Assembly (NCBI GenBank): GCA_965531145.1
Contig: CBESOE010000002.1
Location: 36,508-100,507 of the forward strand
Source of the DNA: JAQAZP01 sp965531145
Lineage (GTDB): Bacteria > Acidobacteriota > JAQAZP01
DNA: 64,000 nucleotides
Reading direction: 5' to 3'
In this document: positions 23,884 through 34,926 of the stretch, piece by piece
Layout of the letters: every line of letters starts with the position of its first letter
How positions within the stretch are numbered: the first letter of the stretch is position 1
Translations under genes and position numbers: made by a program
Notes under the pieces: model-generated
The model's database searches: none
The model's input: the letters and a program-made list of their open reading frames with translations, nothing else
Told to the model about the DNA's origin: nothing

Positions 23884-25947
23884 TCACTTCTTGTTGCGGA
23901 AAGCTTCCGCGCCGTAGCGCTGTCGCCGGCGGTCGGGCCAGACATCGGCCAGGTCGCCGGCTTCCGGTTTGGCGTAGTAGATACCCCGGCGTTCGATGCG
24001 TACCCGGGGAATCGCTCCGCAACCGGGGCAGGCCTGATCCGGGCCGGTGGCGCGGTGGCAGTCGGCGCAGTAGCTGAAGCGGGGCGAGAAGGCGAGTTGC
24101 GAGCAGAGGGTGTCGCTGTAGACCCGGCGGATGAAGCGCACCGCATCGGCGGTGGTCGGTGCGGCGTCCAGTGGCACCTCGAAGAGGGCGCCGCCGGGGA
24201 GGAAGGGATGGAATTCACTCTCCAGCGCCAGGCGCCGGGAGAGGTCCACACCGGCCTGACCGGAGACCCTCACCGAGCGGGTGTAGTGCACCTCACCGGC
24301 GGACAGTTCACCCTTGACCACGTGGCCCGACTGCGGCGAGTGGTAGCGCAGGTCCTTGCGGGCGAAGCGGGCGGGGGCCAGCCGGCTGAAGCTCTCTGCG
24401 GGGTGGAAGACCACCCGGTGCCGGGCCGACATCTCGCGGCAGTAGCCGGCGATGTGGCGCAGCAGCTGCAGGGCGCCGGTGTGGGACTTCCTGCCCCGGT
24501 GCATCTCGTGGCCGGTGTGAATCTGGACCATTTCATTGAGGCCGCTGAGGCCGATCAGGTGGCTGGTCCGGTCCAGGTCCAGCAGCGGGGCGCCGTCCCG
24601 GCGCTGCAGCAGCAGCGACAACGGGGCCCCCTTGCCGTAGGCCAGCAGCTTCTCGAGAAAGATCCGTTTCTCCAGGTGGGCGGTGGCGCAGAGTTCCAGG
24701 ACCTCCTCCAGGCAGGCCCGCAGGGTTTCGTCGCTCCCGGCGGCGCGATAGGCCAGCCGGGGCAGGTTGACGGTGATCGCCTGCAGCGAGTGGCAGCGCC
24801 GGGTCCAGGTGCTGGTGCCGGCACCGGATTCCCAGGGCCCGAGATTGGTGACCTGCATGCCGGAGCCCCGGTCAAAGAGGAAGAGCGGCGTTCCCTGGCG
24901 CACGGCCAGCTCGGCGGCCTGGCGGAGAAAGCCGCCGCTGCCCGGTTCCCGGGTGAAGCTGCCGTCGAGGCGGATCACCGGGGTGGGGTAGAAGAAGGGG
25001 CTGCCGTCACCGTCGCCGCCGGCCATCACCTCCACCAGCGACCGGGCGAAGGCCTTGGCCTCCTTGCCATACTCCCCGTAGGGTTTACCCGTCTCCTCCC
25101 CCCCCGGGCCCAGCGCCGGGATCTTGCGCAGTGCCCGGGGGATGCCCCAGTAGACGTGCAGGTCGCAGAAGATCGGCCGGTTGTCCCGGGCGGCGGAGAG
25201 CTGGGAGAACTCGTAGACCAGGAACTGGGCCAGCTGGGTCACCTCACGGTCGGACAGCCCGCGGAGGAACGGGGCGAGGTAGACGTTGATCAGGTCCCAG
25301 GCGATGCTGTTGGAGAAGTGCCCCTGGAGGAAGGCCGAAAAGCGGGCCAGGTGGGCCAACAGCACTTCGGGCTGGCGGGCCGGCCGCGCGTTGGCCAGGG
25401 TGCCGGGGAGGCTCAGACCGAATTTCTTGATGTATTCCGGTGAGATCAGGCAGGAGTGCGGACGGTCCACCTGGCCCAGGTGTTCGAGGTGGATGTCCCC
25501 CCGCCGGTGAGCAACCGCCACCCGGTCGGAAAAGAGCGAGAGCAGGGCGAAGTCCCGTTTGATCGATTCGGCCAGCGCCCGGTTGGTGGCCTCGGGGCCC
25601 AGCAGTGCGGGAGAGGAGGCCGGGCCGCCGCGGGTGATCAGGTTCTCGGTGTCGAACACCGGCAGGCCGATCCGGGTGTGGCGGGCGTGCTGCTGCTCGA
25701 AGCCGCGCTCGATCAGCTTGATGTCCACCAGCTCGCGGATCAGCGTGGTGGAGATCTGGCGCAGCCCGGTGCCGCCGATGGTCTCCTGGATCTCCCGGCT
25801 GATCTCCACCGCCACCGCCCGCGGCAGGTCGGTCTCCCGCAGCAGGGCGTTGACGATCCGCTGGCGGTTCCAGCGAATCAGGTCCTCGTCGGAGGTCTGG
25901 ACGAAGAGGCCGCTGCCCGCCGGTTCATTCCTCTCGCGCGTGGCCAT
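23884..25947 (-). CDS. divergent NrdD-like (anaerobic ribonucleotide reductase family) protein
   Basis: 687 residues. Residues ~12-95 resemble an ATP-cone (LIRWNRQRIVNALLRETDL). The body resembles class III ribonucleotide reductase: HLGQVDRPHSC (~156-166), ITVNLPRLAY (391-400) and SGLNEMVQ (~468-475). A C-terminal zinc site has C627/C630 and C640/C643. Two key features differ from the family. The region before ITVNLPR, where the substrate-radical Cys normally sits, has only C385, much closer than usual. The glycyl-radical segment reads RRGIYYAKP (G655), not R-x-x-G-Y-x-x-P. No nrdG activase is adjacent. It may be a variant reductase or an NrdD-derived protein with another role. Upstream is a small membrane protein gene. 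Confidence 0.72.
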   Translation of the reverse strand: MATRERNEPAGSGLFVQTSDEDLIRWNRQRIVNALLRETDLPRAVAVEISREIQETIGGTGLRQISTTLIRELVDIKLIERGFEQQHARHTRIGLPVFDTENLITRGGPASSPALLGPEATNRALAESIKRDFALLSLFSDRVAVAHRRGDIHLEHLGQVDRPHSCLISPEYIKKFGLSLPGTLANARPARQPEVLLAHLARFSAFLQGHFSNSIAWDLINVYLAPFLRGLSDREVTQLAQFLVYEFSQLSAARDNRPIFCDLHVYWGIPRALRKIPALGPGGEETGKPYGEYGKEAKAFARSLVEVMAGGDGDGSPFFYPTPVIRLDGSFTREPGSGGFLRQAAELAVRQGTPLFLFDRGSGMQVTNLGPWESGAGTSTWTRRCHSLQAITVNLPRLAYRAAGSDETLRACLEEVLELCATAHLEKRIFLEKLLAYGKGAPLSLLLQRRDGAPLLDLDRTSHLIGLSGLNEMVQIHTGHEMHRGRKSHTGALQLLRHIAGYCREMSARHRVVFHPAESFSRLAPARFARKDLRYHSPQSGHVVKGELSAGEVHYTRSVRVSGQAGVDLSRRLALESEFHPFLPGGALFEVPLDAAPTTADAVRFIRRVYSDTLCSQLAFSPRFSYCADCHRATGPDQACPGCGAIPRVRIERRGIYYAKPEAGDLADVWPDRRRQRYGAEAFRNKK

Positions 25948-25976
25948 GGCTGCCCTACCTTCCCTGGTGACCCGGT

Positions 25977-26225
25977 TCAGCCCCGTTCTTTCCTGCCGGC
26001 GACAGAGAGCTGGAAGACCTCGATGCTGCCGAAGACGATCAACACCAGCCCCAGGCCGGTGACCGCTCCCCGGAAGCAGTTGTTCAGCACCAGCCCCTGG
26101 ATGGCGGGGAAATGCGTCAGCAGGCCGTTTCGTTCCCAGAACACCGACCAGGGGCTGAACACCAGCAGAATACCCACCTCGAAATCGAGCAGGATCAGCA
26201 GCAGGGATGCCAGTTTCAGTTTCAC
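25977..26225 (-). CDS. small two-helix membrane protein
   Basis: 82 residues from a probable GTG start at 26225; the frame is open up to 26330, but that part is charged and looks like leader. There are two hydrophobic segments, about 4-24 (LASLLLILLDFEVGILLVFSP) and about 56-74 (GAVTGLGLVLIVFGSIEVF), with a conserved-looking NGLL...FPAIQGLVL linker between them. It ends in a basic tail. Not recognised. It is 29 nt upstream of the NrdD-like gene on the same strand and probably shares its promoter at 26309-26338. The start codon assignment is uncertain because the Shine-Dalgarno is weak. Confidence 0.55.
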   Translation of the reverse strand: MKLKLASLLLILLDFEVGILLVFSPWSVFWERNGLLTHFPAIQGLVLNNCFRGAVTGLGLVLIVFGSIEVFQLSVAGRKERG

Positions 26226-26308
26226 GGCGGTTGATTCCGTTCTGCCGGCTCGGCGTGAGTCTGCTCGATGGGGGGAACGTGCGAGTTCCGGGTCAGAGTT
26301 CACCGTCG

Positions 26309-26338
26309 ATGATAATGCCTCCGCCACCACGGGTTCAA
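26309..26338 (-). promoter_or_regulatory. sigma-70-type promoter for the small membrane protein and NrdD-like gene
   Basis: Minus strand TTGAAC (26338-26333), 18-bp spacer, TATCAT (26314-26309). The leader to the GTG at 26225 would be about 77 nt. It diverges from folD. Confidence 0.58.
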
Positions 26339-26395
26339 CCCCGGCCGTTGCCGTGTGTTAAAATGCGGTTTTCCATGAACGGACAGGGGTGGAGC

Positions 26396-27322
26396 ATGAC
26401 GGCAGAGATTCTGAACGGCAAACTGATCGCCGGTGATATCCGCGAAGAGGTCCGGGCGGAAGTGGACCGGCTGCTGGCGGACGGCTCCGCGGTGCCCGGC
26501 CTGGGAGTGGTGCTGGTGGGCGAAGACCCGGCCTCGGCGATCTACGTGCGGAACAAGGAAAAGGCCTGTGCCGAGGCGGGCATACATTCCGAGACCCTGC
26601 GTCTTCCCGCGGACTCGGCGGAGCAGGAGGTGCTCGATGCGGTGCTGGAATACAACCGGCGGCCCGACACCCACGGCATCCTGGTCCAACTGCCGCTGCC
26701 GGCCGGGATGAATCCCGACCAGGTGATCGGGGCCATCGACCCGGACAAGGACGTGGATGGATTCCACCCGGTGAATGTGGGAAACCTCTGCCTCGGCCGC
26801 CGGGGATTCGTCCCCTGCACCCCGGGGGGGATCATGGAATTGCTCCGGCGTTGCGACATCGGGGTGGAGGGCCGCCGGGCCGTGGTGCTCGGCCGCAGCA
26901 ACATCGTCGGCCGGCCCATGGCCCTGCTGCTGCAGCACGCCAACGCCACGGTGACCGTCTGCCATTCCCGCACGGCGAACCTGCCCGCCGTGGCGGCCGA
27001 AGCCGATATCCTGGTGGCCGCCCTGGGCCGGCCGGCGATGATCACCGGCGAGTATATCAAGCCGGGTGCCGTGGTGATCGACGTGGGAATCAACCGCATC
27101 GAGGACCCGGCCCTGGCCCGGGATTGCTTCAGCCACAAGCCCAAGCGGCTGGCGGCCTTCGAGCGCAAGGGGCACACCCTGGTGGGTGACGTTCACCCAC
27201 GACACGCCTCGGAGAAGGCCGGGGCCTGGACCCCGGTGCCCGGGGGGGTTGGCCCGTTGACCATCGCCATGCTGTTGCACGGCACCCTCCGGGCGATGAA
27301 ACACCAGACCGGCAGGGAGTGA
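26396..27322 (+). CDS. folD: bifunctional methylenetetrahydrofolate dehydrogenase / cyclohydrolase
   Basis: 308 residues. The ATG at 26396 follows GGGGTGGAG. Signatures: the catalytic YVRNKEKACAEAGI (Tyr and Lys, about 52-65), ILVQLPLPAGMN (about 101-112), VDGFHPVNVGNL, the Rossmann loop VVLGRSNIVGRPMA (about 163-176) and the C-terminal TPVPGGVGPLTIAMLLHGTL. It interconverts methylene-, methenyl- and formyl-tetrahydrofolate in the cytoplasm. It heads a same-strand run with coaE, tgt, yajC, secD and secF. Residues 245-262 (KPKRLAAFERKGHTLVGD) make a slightly longer loop than in E. coli FolD. Confidence 0.96.
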   Translation: MTAEILNGKLIAGDIREEVRAEVDRLLADGSAVPGLGVVLVGEDPASAIYVRNKEKACAEAGIHSETLRLPADSAEQEVLDAVLEYNRRPDTHGILVQLPLPAGMNPDQVIGAIDPDKDVDGFHPVNVGNLCLGRRGFVPCTPGGIMELLRRCDIGVEGRRAVVLGRSNIVGRPMALLLQHANATVTVCHSRTANLPAVAAEADILVAALGRPAMITGEYIKPGAVVIDVGINRIEDPALARDCFSHKPKRLAAFERKGHTLVGDVHPRHASEKAGAWTPVPGGVGPLTIAMLLHGTLRAMKHQTGRE

Positions 27323-27350
27323 CCGCCCTGGCGGCGGAGCGGGGGAGACT

Positions 27351-27980
27351 ATGCTCACCGTGGGCCTCACCGGCGGGATCGGCTGTGGCAAATCCGAAGT
27401 GGCCGCCGTGCTGCAGGAGCGCGGCTGTCTCGTCTTTGACGCCGATCTGATCGCCAGGAAGCTGCTCGAGCCGGGGACCGAGCTGTTCCGGCGCGTGACC
27501 GCGCGGTTCGGCGAGGGAGTCCTGGGCCCGGACGGGGCGATCCACCGTCCGTCCCTGGGCCGGCTGGTTTTTAGTGATGCCGGGAAGCTGCGGCTGCTCA
27601 ACGAAATGGTCCACCCGGCGGTGATCGCCGAGGAGGATCGTCTCCTGGGCGCTGCCGAACGTGCCGCCGCCGGTGGCCCCTGCATCGCCGTGGTGGAGGC
27701 GGCCTTGATGGTGGAGGCCGGGACCTGGCGCCGCTACCACTGCCTGGTGGTGGTTCACTGCACCGTCGAACAACAGATCGAGCGCCTGGCCGCCGGCCGG
27801 GGCCTGGAGCTGGCCGAGGCGGAGGCGCGGATCGCCAGCCAGTTGCCCACCGCGGACAAGCTGGCTCTGGCCCATCACACCGTGGACGGGTCGGGCAGCC
27901 TGGCCGAGACGCGGCAGCGGGCGGGGGACCTCCATCGTCTCCTGGTGCGGGAAGAACGGCAACGTCGAAGGGAGCACTGA
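27351..27980 (+). CDS. coaE: dephospho-CoA kinase
   Basis: 209 residues. It has P-loop GLTGGIGCGKSEVA at residues 5-18, followed by FDADLIARKLLEPG (the conserved D-A-D after the P-loop), the lid region with a VHPAVIAEE motif, and VVVHCTVEQQIERL. The ATP-dependent phosphorylation of dephospho-CoA is the last step of CoA synthesis. ATG 27351 follows GGGGGAG. It lies 28 nt after folD and 6 nt before tgt, so all three are probably co-transcribed. Confidence 0.95.
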   Translation: MLTVGLTGGIGCGKSEVAAVLQERGCLVFDADLIARKLLEPGTELFRRVTARFGEGVLGPDGAIHRPSLGRLVFSDAGKLRLLNEMVHPAVIAEEDRLLGAAERAAAGGPCIAVVEAALMVEAGTWRRYHCLVVVHCTVEQQIERLAAGRGLELAEAEARIASQLPTADKLALAHHTVDGSGSLAETRQRAGDLHRLLVREERQRRREH

Positions 27981-27986
27981 GGAGAG

Positions 27987-29093
27987 ATGTTCAGTTTCAC
28001 AGTCACCGCGCGGGAGAAGAACTGTGCGGCCCGGACCGGAGTGATGGAGACGGCCCATGGCCGGGTGGAGACGCCGGCCTTCTTTCCGGTGGGCACCAGG
28101 GCGGCGGTCAAGGGCCTCCCCTGGTCCATGGTTCGCGACCTCGGCGCCCAGGCGGTGCTCAACAACACCTACCACCTCTACCTGCGGCCGGGCAGCGGCC
28201 TGATCCAGCGCCTCGGGGGTCTGCACCGTTTTTCCGGCTGGGACCGGCCCATCGTCACCGACAGCGGGGGATACCAGGTCTTCAGTCTTGCCCGGCTGCG
28301 CAAGATCAGCGAAGAGGGGATCACCTTCCAGTCGCACATCGACGGTTCCAGACACCTGCTGACCCCCGAGCGGGTGATGGAAATTCAACAGGAGCTGGGG
28401 GCGGACATCATTCTCGCCCTCGACGAGTGCATCCCCTATCCGTCCACCGAGGACTACACCCGCCAGGCCACCGAGCTCACCACCCGTTGGGCCGCCCGCT
28501 GCCGGGACAGTTTTACCGACAGCGACAGGCAAACCCTTTTCGGCATTGTTCAGGGCGGGATGTGCCCCGAGATGCGCACCTGGAGCGCCCGGTCCCTGGT
28601 GGACATCGGCTTTGCCGGCTACGCGGTGGGTGGGCTCAGCGTGGGCGAACCAAAGTCGCTGATGGCCGAGATGGTGGAGGTCTCGGTGGCCGCGCTGCCA
28701 GACCATGCCCCGCGGCACCTGATGGGGGTGGGGTCTCCGGTGGACATCCTCGAGGGGGTGAGCCGGGGTATCGATTATTTCGACTGCGCTTTTCCCACCC
28801 GCAACGCCAGGAACGGATCGCTCTACACCTCCCAGGGGAAGATCAACATCAAGAACGAGCGGTGGAAGGACGACCAGCAGCCGCTGGACCCGGAGTGCGG
28901 GTGCCCCACCTGCCGCCAGTACACCCGGGCCTATCTTCGCCATCTCTACATTTCCGGGGAGATCGGCGCCGCGGTGCTGAACACCGTGCACAACCTGGCC
29001 TTCTATCTTGACATGATGCGGAAAATAAGGCACTCTATCGCCTCTTGTGAGTTCGTGACGATGAAGGCGGAGTTGCTGTCCCGGCTATCCTGA
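27987..29093 (+). CDS. tgt: queuine/preQ1 tRNA-ribosyltransferase
   Basis: 368 residues, normal length. Motifs: TPAFFPVGTRAAVKGL near 25-40, the catalytic/substrate segment DSGGYQVFSLARL (about 92-104), GIVQGGM (about 187-193), GGLSVGEP, and the nucleophile region FDCAFPTRNARNGSLYT (about 265-281). The zinc site is CGCPTCRQYTRAYLRHL (three Cys plus a following His). It exchanges guanine 34 of GUN-anticodon tRNAs for preQ1. The arrangement tgt-yajC-secD-secF is a common conserved order. RBS is GAGGAGAG immediately upstream. Confidence 0.96.
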   Translation: MFSFTVTAREKNCAARTGVMETAHGRVETPAFFPVGTRAAVKGLPWSMVRDLGAQAVLNNTYHLYLRPGSGLIQRLGGLHRFSGWDRPIVTDSGGYQVFSLARLRKISEEGITFQSHIDGSRHLLTPERVMEIQQELGADIILALDECIPYPSTEDYTRQATELTTRWAARCRDSFTDSDRQTLFGIVQGGMCPEMRTWSARSLVDIGFAGYAVGGLSVGEPKSLMAEMVEVSVAALPDHAPRHLMGVGSPVDILEGVSRGIDYFDCAFPTRNARNGSLYTSQGKINIKNERWKDDQQPLDPECGCPTCRQYTRAYLRHLYISGEIGAAVLNTVHNLAFYLDMMRKIRHSIASCEFVTMKAELLSRLS

Positions 29094-29144
29094 ACAGGTT
29101 GTGTGGGTTACAGGCGACGGATGTCCGGGGGCGGGAGGTGTATT

Positions 29145-29477
29145 GTGCAGTACGCCAGTTGGTTGACCGTGGCGCTGATGTCGGACGGTGAAGGTTCGTC
29201 CGGAGGCCTGATGGGCCTCTTTCCGTTGCTGGTCATTTTCGCGCTTTTCTATTTCATCCTCATCGCCCCCATGCGCAAGAAGCAGAAGGCCTTGACGCAT
29301 ATGATCAGCGAGCTGAAGAACGGCGACAAGATCATCACCAACGGCGGCATCCACGGTACGGTGGTTGGCGTCAACGAAGGGGTGGTCCAGCTGCGTGTGG
29401 CGGACCAGGTGAAAATCGAGATATCCAAGAGCGCCGTGGCCGGCTTGCAGGCCGAGCCCGGGGAGAAGAAAACCTGA
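29145..29477 (+). CDS. yajC: preprotein translocase subunit YajC
   Basis: 110 residues from the GTG at 29145, chosen because GGGAGGTG lies 4 nt upstream; an in-frame start at 29103 lacks a site. A single membrane segment (about 21-43, LMGLFPLLVIFALFYFILIAP) is followed by the YajC cytoplasmic signature RKKQKALTHMISELKNGDKIIT and GGIHGTVVGV. YajC associates with SecDF in the translocon. It lies between tgt and secD, as in many bacteria; 148 nt separate it from secD, with no clear terminator in the gap. Confidence 0.93.
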   Translation: MQYASWLTVALMSDGEGSSGGLMGLFPLLVIFALFYFILIAPMRKKQKALTHMISELKNGDKIITNGGIHGTVVGVNEGVVQLRVADQVKIEISKSAVAGLQAEPGEKKT

Positions 29478-29625
29478 CAGGTGCCGGGGCCCCGGCGTCC
29501 GGCCTCCCAGATACCCGCTGGAACCCTGCCCCCGCCCTCCCCATTTCTGGTATCCGTGAACGATCACGGCCGCCGGTATTTCTTCTCGACGTTGTATGTA
29601 CTGACTCAGGCGAGGATTTAAAGAG

Positions 29626-31197
29626 ATGCAAAAGGAGTTGCGCTGGAAGGTTCTGCTCGTGGTGGCGTTGACGGCCCTCTTCGCCTGGTTCATCTACCCG
29701 CCGGATACCCAGATCCGCCGGGGCCTGGACCTGGAAGGCGGCATCCACCTGGTGCTGCGGGTCAAGGTGGCCGATGCGGTGCGGGCGGAGATCAGCGATG
29801 CCGCCCAGAGGATGAAGGACCGGCTTCGCGAGGAAAAGATCCGTTTCCGGCGGGTGGTGGCGGTGGAGGGCGAGAACGCCTTCCAGGTGCTGGGCATTCC
29901 CGCTGACCGGCAGGACGATGTGCAGGAGATCGCCGACGGCTGGTTCACCCGCTTTGAAAGCTCCCAGGGCGACCCTTGGGTATTCGTCCTCCGTGAAGGG
30001 GCGGTGCGCGAGTTCGAGGAACTGGCCGTCCAGCAGTCAAAGGAGACCATCGAGAACCGGATCAACCAGTACGGCCTCAGCGAACCGGTGGTCCAGGTGC
30101 AGGGCGGCAACCGGATCCTGGTGCAGATCCCCGGCGTGGACGATCCCTCGCGGGTGAAGAACCTGGTGCAGCAGGCGGCTTTCCTCGAATTGCGCAAGGT
30201 CGAGGGACAGAGCGCCGGCAGCGAGGACGCCTTGCGCCAGCAGTTCGGCGGCAGCTTCCCGCCGGACACCGAAACGGTCACCGAAGAGGAACTGGACCGC
30301 GACACCGGCAACAAGTACATGCGTTACTACCGGGTCAACCGGTCACCGATCATCACCGGCCGCGACCTGCGCAACGCCCGCACCGGCCAGGATGACAAGG
30401 GGCTGCCCGCCGTCCTCTTCTACCTCAAGCCCGATGGGTCCCGCCGCTTCGAGCGGGCCACCAAGGAGATCATCGATTCCGGCCAGCGCCAGCAGATCGC
30501 CATCATCCTCGACGGGCAGGTGAAATCGGCCCCGACGGTGAACAGCGTGATCAGCGGCAACGGGATCATCGAGGGCAGCTTCAGCCAGCAGGAGGCGCAG
30601 GATCTGGCCCTGGTCCTCCGCGCCGGCGCTCTGCCGGCCGGCATGGAACCGCTGGAAGAGCGGACCGTGGGCCCCTCCCTGGGCATCGACTCGATCCGTC
30701 AGGGCATCATGGCCGCCCTGATCGGCCTGGCCCTGGTGATCATCTTCATGGTGATGTACTACAACCTTTCCGGGATCAACGCCGTGGTGGCCCTGTTGCT
30801 CAACATCCTGCTGGTGATGGGGGCGATGGCCATGCTCAAGGCGCACCTGACCCTCCCCGGCATCGCGGGAATCATCCTCACCATCGGCATGGCGGTGGAC
30901 GCCAACGTGCTGATCTTCGAGAGGATTCGCGAGGAACTGCGGCTGGGCAAGACGGCCCGTTCAGCGGTCACCGGGGGGTTCGGCAAGGCCTTCTGGACCA
31001 TCTTCGACGCCAACGTCACCACGCTGATCGCGGCGGTCTTTCTGTTCCAGTTCGGCACCGGCCCGATCAAGGGGTTTGCCATTACCCTCAGCATCGGCAT
31101 CCTGGCAAGTATGTTCACGGCCATCTTCGTCTCGCGGATTCTCTTCGAGCTGATCCTCGGACGTTCGGGCGGCCGTTCACAGAAACTCAGTATCTGA
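29626..31197 (+). CDS. secD: protein translocase subunit SecD
   Basis: 523 residues. The first membrane helix (about 6-24) is followed by the D1 signature RRGLDLEGGIHLVLRV (about 28-43). A large periplasmic P1 domain (~45-345) includes NRINQYGLSEPVVQVQG. Five C-terminal helices begin near 355 with LGIDSIRQGIMAALIGLALVI. The D5-type motif GMAVDANVLIFERIREEL (about 421-438) carries the proton-path Asp. SecDF pulls exported proteins across the inner membrane using proton flow. It is followed after 31 nt by secF. Confidence 0.96.
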   Translation: MQKELRWKVLLVVALTALFAWFIYPPDTQIRRGLDLEGGIHLVLRVKVADAVRAEISDAAQRMKDRLREEKIRFRRVVAVEGENAFQVLGIPADRQDDVQEIADGWFTRFESSQGDPWVFVLREGAVREFEELAVQQSKETIENRINQYGLSEPVVQVQGGNRILVQIPGVDDPSRVKNLVQQAAFLELRKVEGQSAGSEDALRQQFGGSFPPDTETVTEEELDRDTGNKYMRYYRVNRSPIITGRDLRNARTGQDDKGLPAVLFYLKPDGSRRFERATKEIIDSGQRQQIAIILDGQVKSAPTVNSVISGNGIIEGSFSQQEAQDLALVLRAGALPAGMEPLEERTVGPSLGIDSIRQGIMAALIGLALVIIFMVMYYNLSGINAVVALLLNILLVMGAMAMLKAHLTLPGIAGIILTIGMAVDANVLIFERIREELRLGKTARSAVTGGFGKAFWTIFDANVTTLIAAVFLFQFGTGPIKGFAITLSIGILASMFTAIFVSRILFELILGRSGGRSQKLSI

Positions 31198-31228
31198 CGG
31201 GCTCCTCACCGGAGGGAGATCAAGTTCC

Positions 31229-32548
31229 ATGCAGCTGATTAAGGACACCAACATCGATTTTCTCGGCAAGCGCTATATCGCGCTTGTCGTCTCCACCATC
31301 GTCATCGTCGCCGGCATCGTCTCGCTGGTCACCAAGGGCGGCCCGAACTACGGCATCGACTTCGTCGGCGGCACCGAGGTGCGGGTGCGCTTCGCCGCCG
31401 AGCCCGATATCTCACGGATGCGCGATACCCTGTCCGGCCTCGGGCTGGGGGAGGTGGTTCTCCAGACCTTCAGCAGCACGGAGGGCGTCTACGAGACCCT
31501 GATCCGGGTGGAGAAGATCGAGGAGAGCATTGACGAAGCCGGCGGTGAGGGCGGGCACGTCGCCGCCGCGATTATCGACGCCCTGCGCAGCGACGAAGAG
31601 CAGAGCCGTCTCGACCAGGGGCTGGTGGATCTCAACCAGTCGGGCCGAGACACGGTGAACTCGCTGTTGCTCAGTTCCTTCTCCGAGGATGCCGAGGAGC
31701 CGGCCCCCGCCGAGGAGCCGGCCGTGGAGGAAAATGAAGCCGTCGCGGAGGAGACTGAAACCGACCCCTCGGGCCTGCAGTACACCGCGGATGACCTGGC
31801 CCTGGACGACAGCGGGCCGGAACTGGTCACCGGGTCGGCATCGGCCCGGGATCTGGCCGCGGCGATCATCGACTACCGTGACCACACCGGCGGCCTGCTC
31901 ACATCCCTCGATGAGCTCAAGGGCATTCCCGGGATGAGTGAGCGGGCGATGCAGGCCCTGTCGAAGAAGGCCTTTTTCGGCTCCTTCGCCGTGGTGGGGG
32001 TGGACTTTGTCGGCCCCACCGTGGGCTATGACCTGCGGGGGAAGGCGGTCCAGGCCATCGTCTGGAGCCTCATCGGCATCCTGGCCTACATCACCTTCCG
32101 CTTCAAGTTCCACTGGGGCATCGGTGCGGTGGCGGCGCTGTTCCACGATGTGATGGTGACGGTGGGCATCTTCTCCATCTTCAACCGCGAGTTCAACCTC
32201 ACCGTGATCGCGGGGTTGCTGACCATTGTGGGGTACTCGCTCAACGACACCATCGTGGTCTTCGACCGCATACGGGACAATCTCAAGGCCATGCGCCGCA
32301 GCCCGTTCCCCGAGATCGTCAATACCAGTATCAACCAGACGCTGAGCCGGACCGTGCTCACCTCGCTGACCACCATGCTGGTGGTGCTCTCGCTGCTCTT
32401 CCTCGGCGGGCAGGTGATCAACAACTTTGCTTTTGCCCTGATGGTGGGTATTATCACCGGCACCTACTCCTCGATCTTTGTCGCCAGCCCGATCCTGGTT
32501 TTCTGGCAGAAGGTCCTCGACAACCGTTCCCGCCCCGGGAAGAAGTAG
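31229..32548 (+). CDS. secF: protein translocase subunit SecF with large periplasmic insertion
   Basis: 439 residues against about 300-320 usually. Helix 1 (~17-35) is followed by GIDFVGGTEVRVRF (~42-55). Then, at about 96-250, comes an insertion not found in E. coli SecF. It has a charged stretch, an acidic Glu/Ala/Pro run (~153-180), and DLAAAIIDYRDHTGGLLTSL followed by DELKGIPGMSERAMQALS (~208-245), which resembles a helix-hairpin-helix module of the ComEA/GspK type. The normal protein resumes at FVGPTVGYDLRGKAVQAIVWS (~260). The TVIAGLLTIVGYSLNDTIVVFDRIRDNL segment (here split over residues ~325-352) is intact. Translocase function is probably kept. The gene ends at a hairpin terminator. 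Confidence 0.93.
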   Translation: MQLIKDTNIDFLGKRYIALVVSTIVIVAGIVSLVTKGGPNYGIDFVGGTEVRVRFAAEPDISRMRDTLSGLGLGEVVLQTFSSTEGVYETLIRVEKIEESIDEAGGEGGHVAAAIIDALRSDEEQSRLDQGLVDLNQSGRDTVNSLLLSSFSEDAEEPAPAEEPAVEENEAVAEETETDPSGLQYTADDLALDDSGPELVTGSASARDLAAAIIDYRDHTGGLLTSLDELKGIPGMSERAMQALSKKAFFGSFAVVGVDFVGPTVGYDLRGKAVQAIVWSLIGILAYITFRFKFHWGIGAVAALFHDVMVTVGIFSIFNREFNLTVIAGLLTIVGYSLNDTIVVFDRIRDNLKAMRRSPFPEIVNTSINQTLSRTVLTSLTTMLVVLSLLFLGGQVINNFAFALMVGIITGTYSSIFVASPILVFWQKVLDNRSRPGKK

Positions 32549-32576
32549 CTCCGGAACCAGTGGGACGCGGCTACGT

Positions 32577-32601
32577 AACGCCCCGGATTTTCCGGGGCGT
32601 T
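32577..32601 (+). terminator. hairpin terminator after secF
   Basis: AACGCCCCGGA (32577-32587), loop TTT, TCCGGGGCGTT (32591-32601): a perfect 11-bp stem. The downstream T tract is short (GCCTTGT), so efficiency is uncertain. Its right arm overlaps the -35 of the rel promoter. Confidence 0.65.
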
Positions 32602-32629
32602 GCCTTGTGGGGGTATGGGACCCTATATT
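32600..32629 (+). promoter_or_regulatory. possible sigma-70-type promoter for rel
   Basis: TTGCCT (32600-32605), 18-bp spacer, TATATT (32624-32629). The leader to the GTG at 32697 would be about 60 nt. Confidence 0.5.
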
Positions 32630-32696
32630 AATTCCCATGTGCTGATACACCCCCTGGTCCGGACCGGGGAGCCGGTGTCGGCAGCAGGGAGCGGTC

Positions 32697-34871
<2,175 letters not shown>

Positions 34872-34891
34872 TGAAAAATGCTCTCCTGCTC

Positions 34892-34920
34892 TTGACAAAT
34901 CCGACCCTTTGACCTAATCT
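34892..34920 (+). promoter_or_regulatory. consensus sigma-70 promoter for the structured RNA upstream of ridA
   Basis: Perfect -35 TTGACA (34892-34897), 17-bp spacer, TAATCT (34915-34920). The predicted start is near 34927. Confidence 0.82.
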
Positions 34921-34926
34921 TTTAAC

